Part shown: piece by piece, positions 5,347 through 6,660 of the stretch | Position numbering within the stretch: the stretch's first letter is position 1 | Layout of the letters: each line of letters begins with the position of its first letter | DNA from: Acidobacteriota bacterium | GTDB taxonomy: Bacteria > Acidobacteriota > Terriglobia > Terriglobales > Acidobacteriaceae | DNA: 6,660 bases | Assembly (NCBI GenBank): GCA_003225515.1 | Contig: QIAK01000155.1 | Coordinates: 4,778-11,437, forward strand | Direction: 5' to 3' | Notes under the pieces: model-generated | Database searches by the model: none | The model's input: the letters and a program-made list of their open reading frames with translations, nothing else | Told to the model about the DNA's origin: nothing | Position numbers and translations under genes: made by a program

Positions 5347-5742
5347 ATGCCCGACAATTACTTCGCACAGTACCTCCCCTTTTTGATCCATATGCTTATG
5401 GCGGGTGGGATTGCGGGTGCAATTGTCACCCTTTCGTGGCTGATCGGCCAGCGTAAACCCTCCCGCGCCAAAAACGCCCCTTACGAATGTGGCATGACCC
5501 CGGTGGGCGACTCCCGGCAGCGCTTCTCAGTGAAATTCTATCTCGTAGCCATGCTCTTCATTCTGTTCGATGTGGAGGCGGTTTTCATCTATCCGTGGGC
5601 CATTATCCTACGTGATCTGAAGCGCTTCGGCCTGTGGGAAATGCTGGTGTATTTAGGAATTTTCCTGGTTGGATTCTTCTATGTATGGAAGAAGGGCGTG
5701 CTCGACTGGGGCGAAACTTCTTCGAAACGGGGAAATTTCTGA
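5347..5742 (+). CDS. nuoA: NADH-quinone oxidoreductase subunit A
   Basis: A 131-residue membrane subunit of respiratory complex I (NDH-1), part of the proton-pumping arm near the quinone site. Three membrane helices are visible at about 10-34, 62-86 and 98-115. The loop motif APYECGM (44-50) carries the conserved cysteine C48, and RFSVKFYLVAMLFILFDVEAVF (59-80 in two parts) holds the acidic residues D75 and E77 in helix two. Length is normal, with a short extra hydrophilic end (WGETSSKRGNF). No Shine-Dalgarno sequence precedes the ATG. It is the first gene of the operon; its TGA overlaps the nuoC ATG by one base (TGATG), implying coupled translation. nuoB, the usual next gene, is absent here. 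Confidence 0.95.
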   Translation: MPDNYFAQYLPFLIHMLMAGGIAGAIVTLSWLIGQRKPSRAKNAPYECGMTPVGDSRQRFSVKFYLVAMLFILFDVEAVFIYPWAIILRDLKRFGLWEMLVYLGIFLVGFFYVWKKGVLDWGETSSKRGNF

Positions 5743-6239
5743 TGGCGCTGACGCCTGCCATTACGGATCTGGAGCAGTTGAAGGGTCATCCTTCGGTGGC
5801 GCGGCTGCTGGCCTGGAATGCGGCAGCAGTGGAAGGCGTGAAATTCGATCGCGACGAGATGACCATCTATGTGGATCGGGCCTACATCCGCGAGGCCTGC
5901 CTGGTGTTGAAAGACGATCCCGCGTGCCCCTTCAATTTCCTGTGTGATGTCACTTGCGTGGACTGGTATCCGGCGGAGCCGAGATTTGAAGTTGTGTATC
6001 ACCTGCTTTCGATACCGAATAAAGAGCGCGTTCGGCTGAAGGTTCGCCTGAACAGCGCCAGTCCTGCGGTTGAGTCGCTGACCTCGGTATGGCCGGGCGC
6101 AAATTATTTCGAGCGCGAGGTATTCGACCTTTTCGGTGTTCGGTTCACAGGACATCCTTATTTGCGCCGCATTTTGATGCCGGAGGACTGGGAAGGCCAT
6201 CCTCTTCGCAAAGATTATCCGGTGGAGGGCTACCGCTAA
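5742..6239 (+). CDS. nuoC: NADH-quinone oxidoreductase subunit C (30 kDa)
   Basis: A 165-residue hydrophilic subunit of the complex I connecting module, next to NuoD at the cytoplasmic face of the membrane. The family signature is intact: NYFEREVFDLFGVRFTGHP (121-139), LRRILMPEDW (141-150) and GHPLRKDYP (152-160). The middle FNFLCDVTCVDW (65-76) is also typical. The start at 5742 is chosen because GGGGA lies 8 nt upstream and the ATG overlaps the nuoA stop; longer starts in the same frame would overlap nuoA heavily. The protein ends shortly after the conserved KDYPVEG, as expected for a separate NuoC, not a NuoCD fusion. nuoD begins 5 nt after its stop. Confidence 0.95.
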   Translation: MALTPAITDLEQLKGHPSVARLLAWNAAAVEGVKFDRDEMTIYVDRAYIREACLVLKDDPACPFNFLCDVTCVDWYPAEPRFEVVYHLLSIPNKERVRLKVRLNSASPAVESLTSVWPGANYFEREVFDLFGVRFTGHPYLRRILMPEDWEGHPLRKDYPVEGYR

Positions 6240-6244
6240 TCACG

Positions 6245-6660
6245 ATGGCTCACCTGAACCCCACGCCCGTGCTCGAACCCGGTCAGGATCGAACGATGAT
6301 CCTGAACATGGGTCCGCAACATCCGTCGACCCATGGCGTGCTGCGCCCGACGTCGGATTCCTGCATACCGGAATCGAGAAAACCTGCGAAGCGAAGTTCT
6401 ACCAGCAGGTGGTAACGCTGACGGATCGCATCGACTACCTGTGCCCCCTGACCAACAATCTCTGCTACGTACTGGCGGTGGAGAAACTGCTGGGATTGGA
6501 GATTCCGCCGAAGGCGCAGTGGCTCCGGGTACTGTTGAATGAGTTGACTCGCATCAACTCTCACCTGGTCTGGCTGGGCACGCACGCCCTGGACATCGGG
6601 GCAATGACGGTCTTTTTATATTGTTTCCGCGAGCGCGAAGAGATTCTGAAGATCTTCGAA
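6245..6660 (+). pseudogene. nuoD: NADH-quinone oxidoreductase subunit D, frameshifted by an internal deletion; cut by window end
   Basis: NuoD (49 kDa) lines the quinone-binding cavity of complex I. From the ATG at 6245 the protein reads normally to MGPQHPSTHGVLR (22-34), including the quinone-site histidines H26 and H30, then leaves the family and stops at 6413-6415 after 56 residues. The family resumes in another frame at about 6346: PDVGFLHTGIEKTCEAKF, then VVTLTDRIDYLCPLTNN and LLNELTRINSHLVWLGTHALDIGAM, open to the window edge. In Thermus and E. coli homologues the G of GVLR/GAFR and the residue after the P of the next conserved motif are 57 nt apart; here the distance is 14 nt, so about 43 bp are missing. 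The lost part is the beta-hairpin VLxLDGExV. The downstream frame is otherwise undamaged, which suggests a recent event or a sequence error. A restart at the ATG at 6296 would not help. Confidence 0.88.

Noticed and set aside
6341..6415. Programmed frameshift in nuoD
   Set aside because: Programmed shifts move the frame by one base at a slippery site; here about 14 codons of conserved protein are missing, so a deletion or assembly error is the better explanation.

Overview
The window looks like a chromosomal segment of a GC-rich Gram-negative bacterium, most likely an acidobacterium. That placement is inference. It rests on the style of the proteins (DUF4126 membrane protein, a RibBA with a divergent C-terminal half, an orphan MerR regulator, a protein that opens MIFGFNTDVK) and on three kinds of short intergenic repeat that I associate with Acidobacteriota. 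No rRNA or other marker is present to confirm it. No phage, transposase, CRISPR or tRNA is visible.

Layout. Positions 17-628 (+) encode a DUF4126 membrane protein. It converges on 642-1754 (-), a YcaQ/AlkX-like winged-helix DNA glycosylase family protein. A divergent gap (1755-1908) holds the first copy of a 51-bp interspersed repeat. It leads into 1909-3066 (+), a RibBA-type riboflavin enzyme with an intact RibB half and an eroded-looking GTP cyclohydrolase II half. After a hairpin repeat (3133-3150) comes a minus-strand group: a small zinc-ribbon-like protein (3182-3445), a MerR-family regulator (3514-3987) with a 16-bp perfect palindrome upstream, a ThiS-like sulfur carrier (4198-4425) with an odd tail after its Gly-Gly-Gly, and a 194-residue two-domain protein of unknown function (4550-5134). 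Two more copies of the 51-bp repeat lie just beyond the 3' ends of the last two genes. The gap 5135-5346 holds two inverted arrays of an 8-bp AT-rich unit around a GC-rich palindromic core, then a promoter-like region for the complex I operon.

The right end is the start of a respiratory complex I (NDH-1) operon: nuoA (5347-5742), nuoC (5742-6239) and nuoD (6245 to the window edge). Two things are unusual. nuoB is not between nuoA and nuoC, which overlap by one base. nuoD is broken near its start: about 43 bp expected from the family are missing after the GVLR motif, and the conserved protein resumes in another frame. This is either a real lesion or an assembly error.

Several genes (DUF4126, ycaQ-like, thiS and less exactly ribBA and nuoA) lack a clear Shine-Dalgarno sequence but carry a -10-like hexamer 6-9 nt before the ATG, which suggests leaderless or near-leaderless transcripts. 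The zinc-ribbon gene and nuoC have good Shine-Dalgarno sequences. No gene-free stretch exceeds about 215 bases. I found no complete novel multi-gene system; the items most worth following are the nuoD lesion, the divergent RibA domain and the repeat structures.
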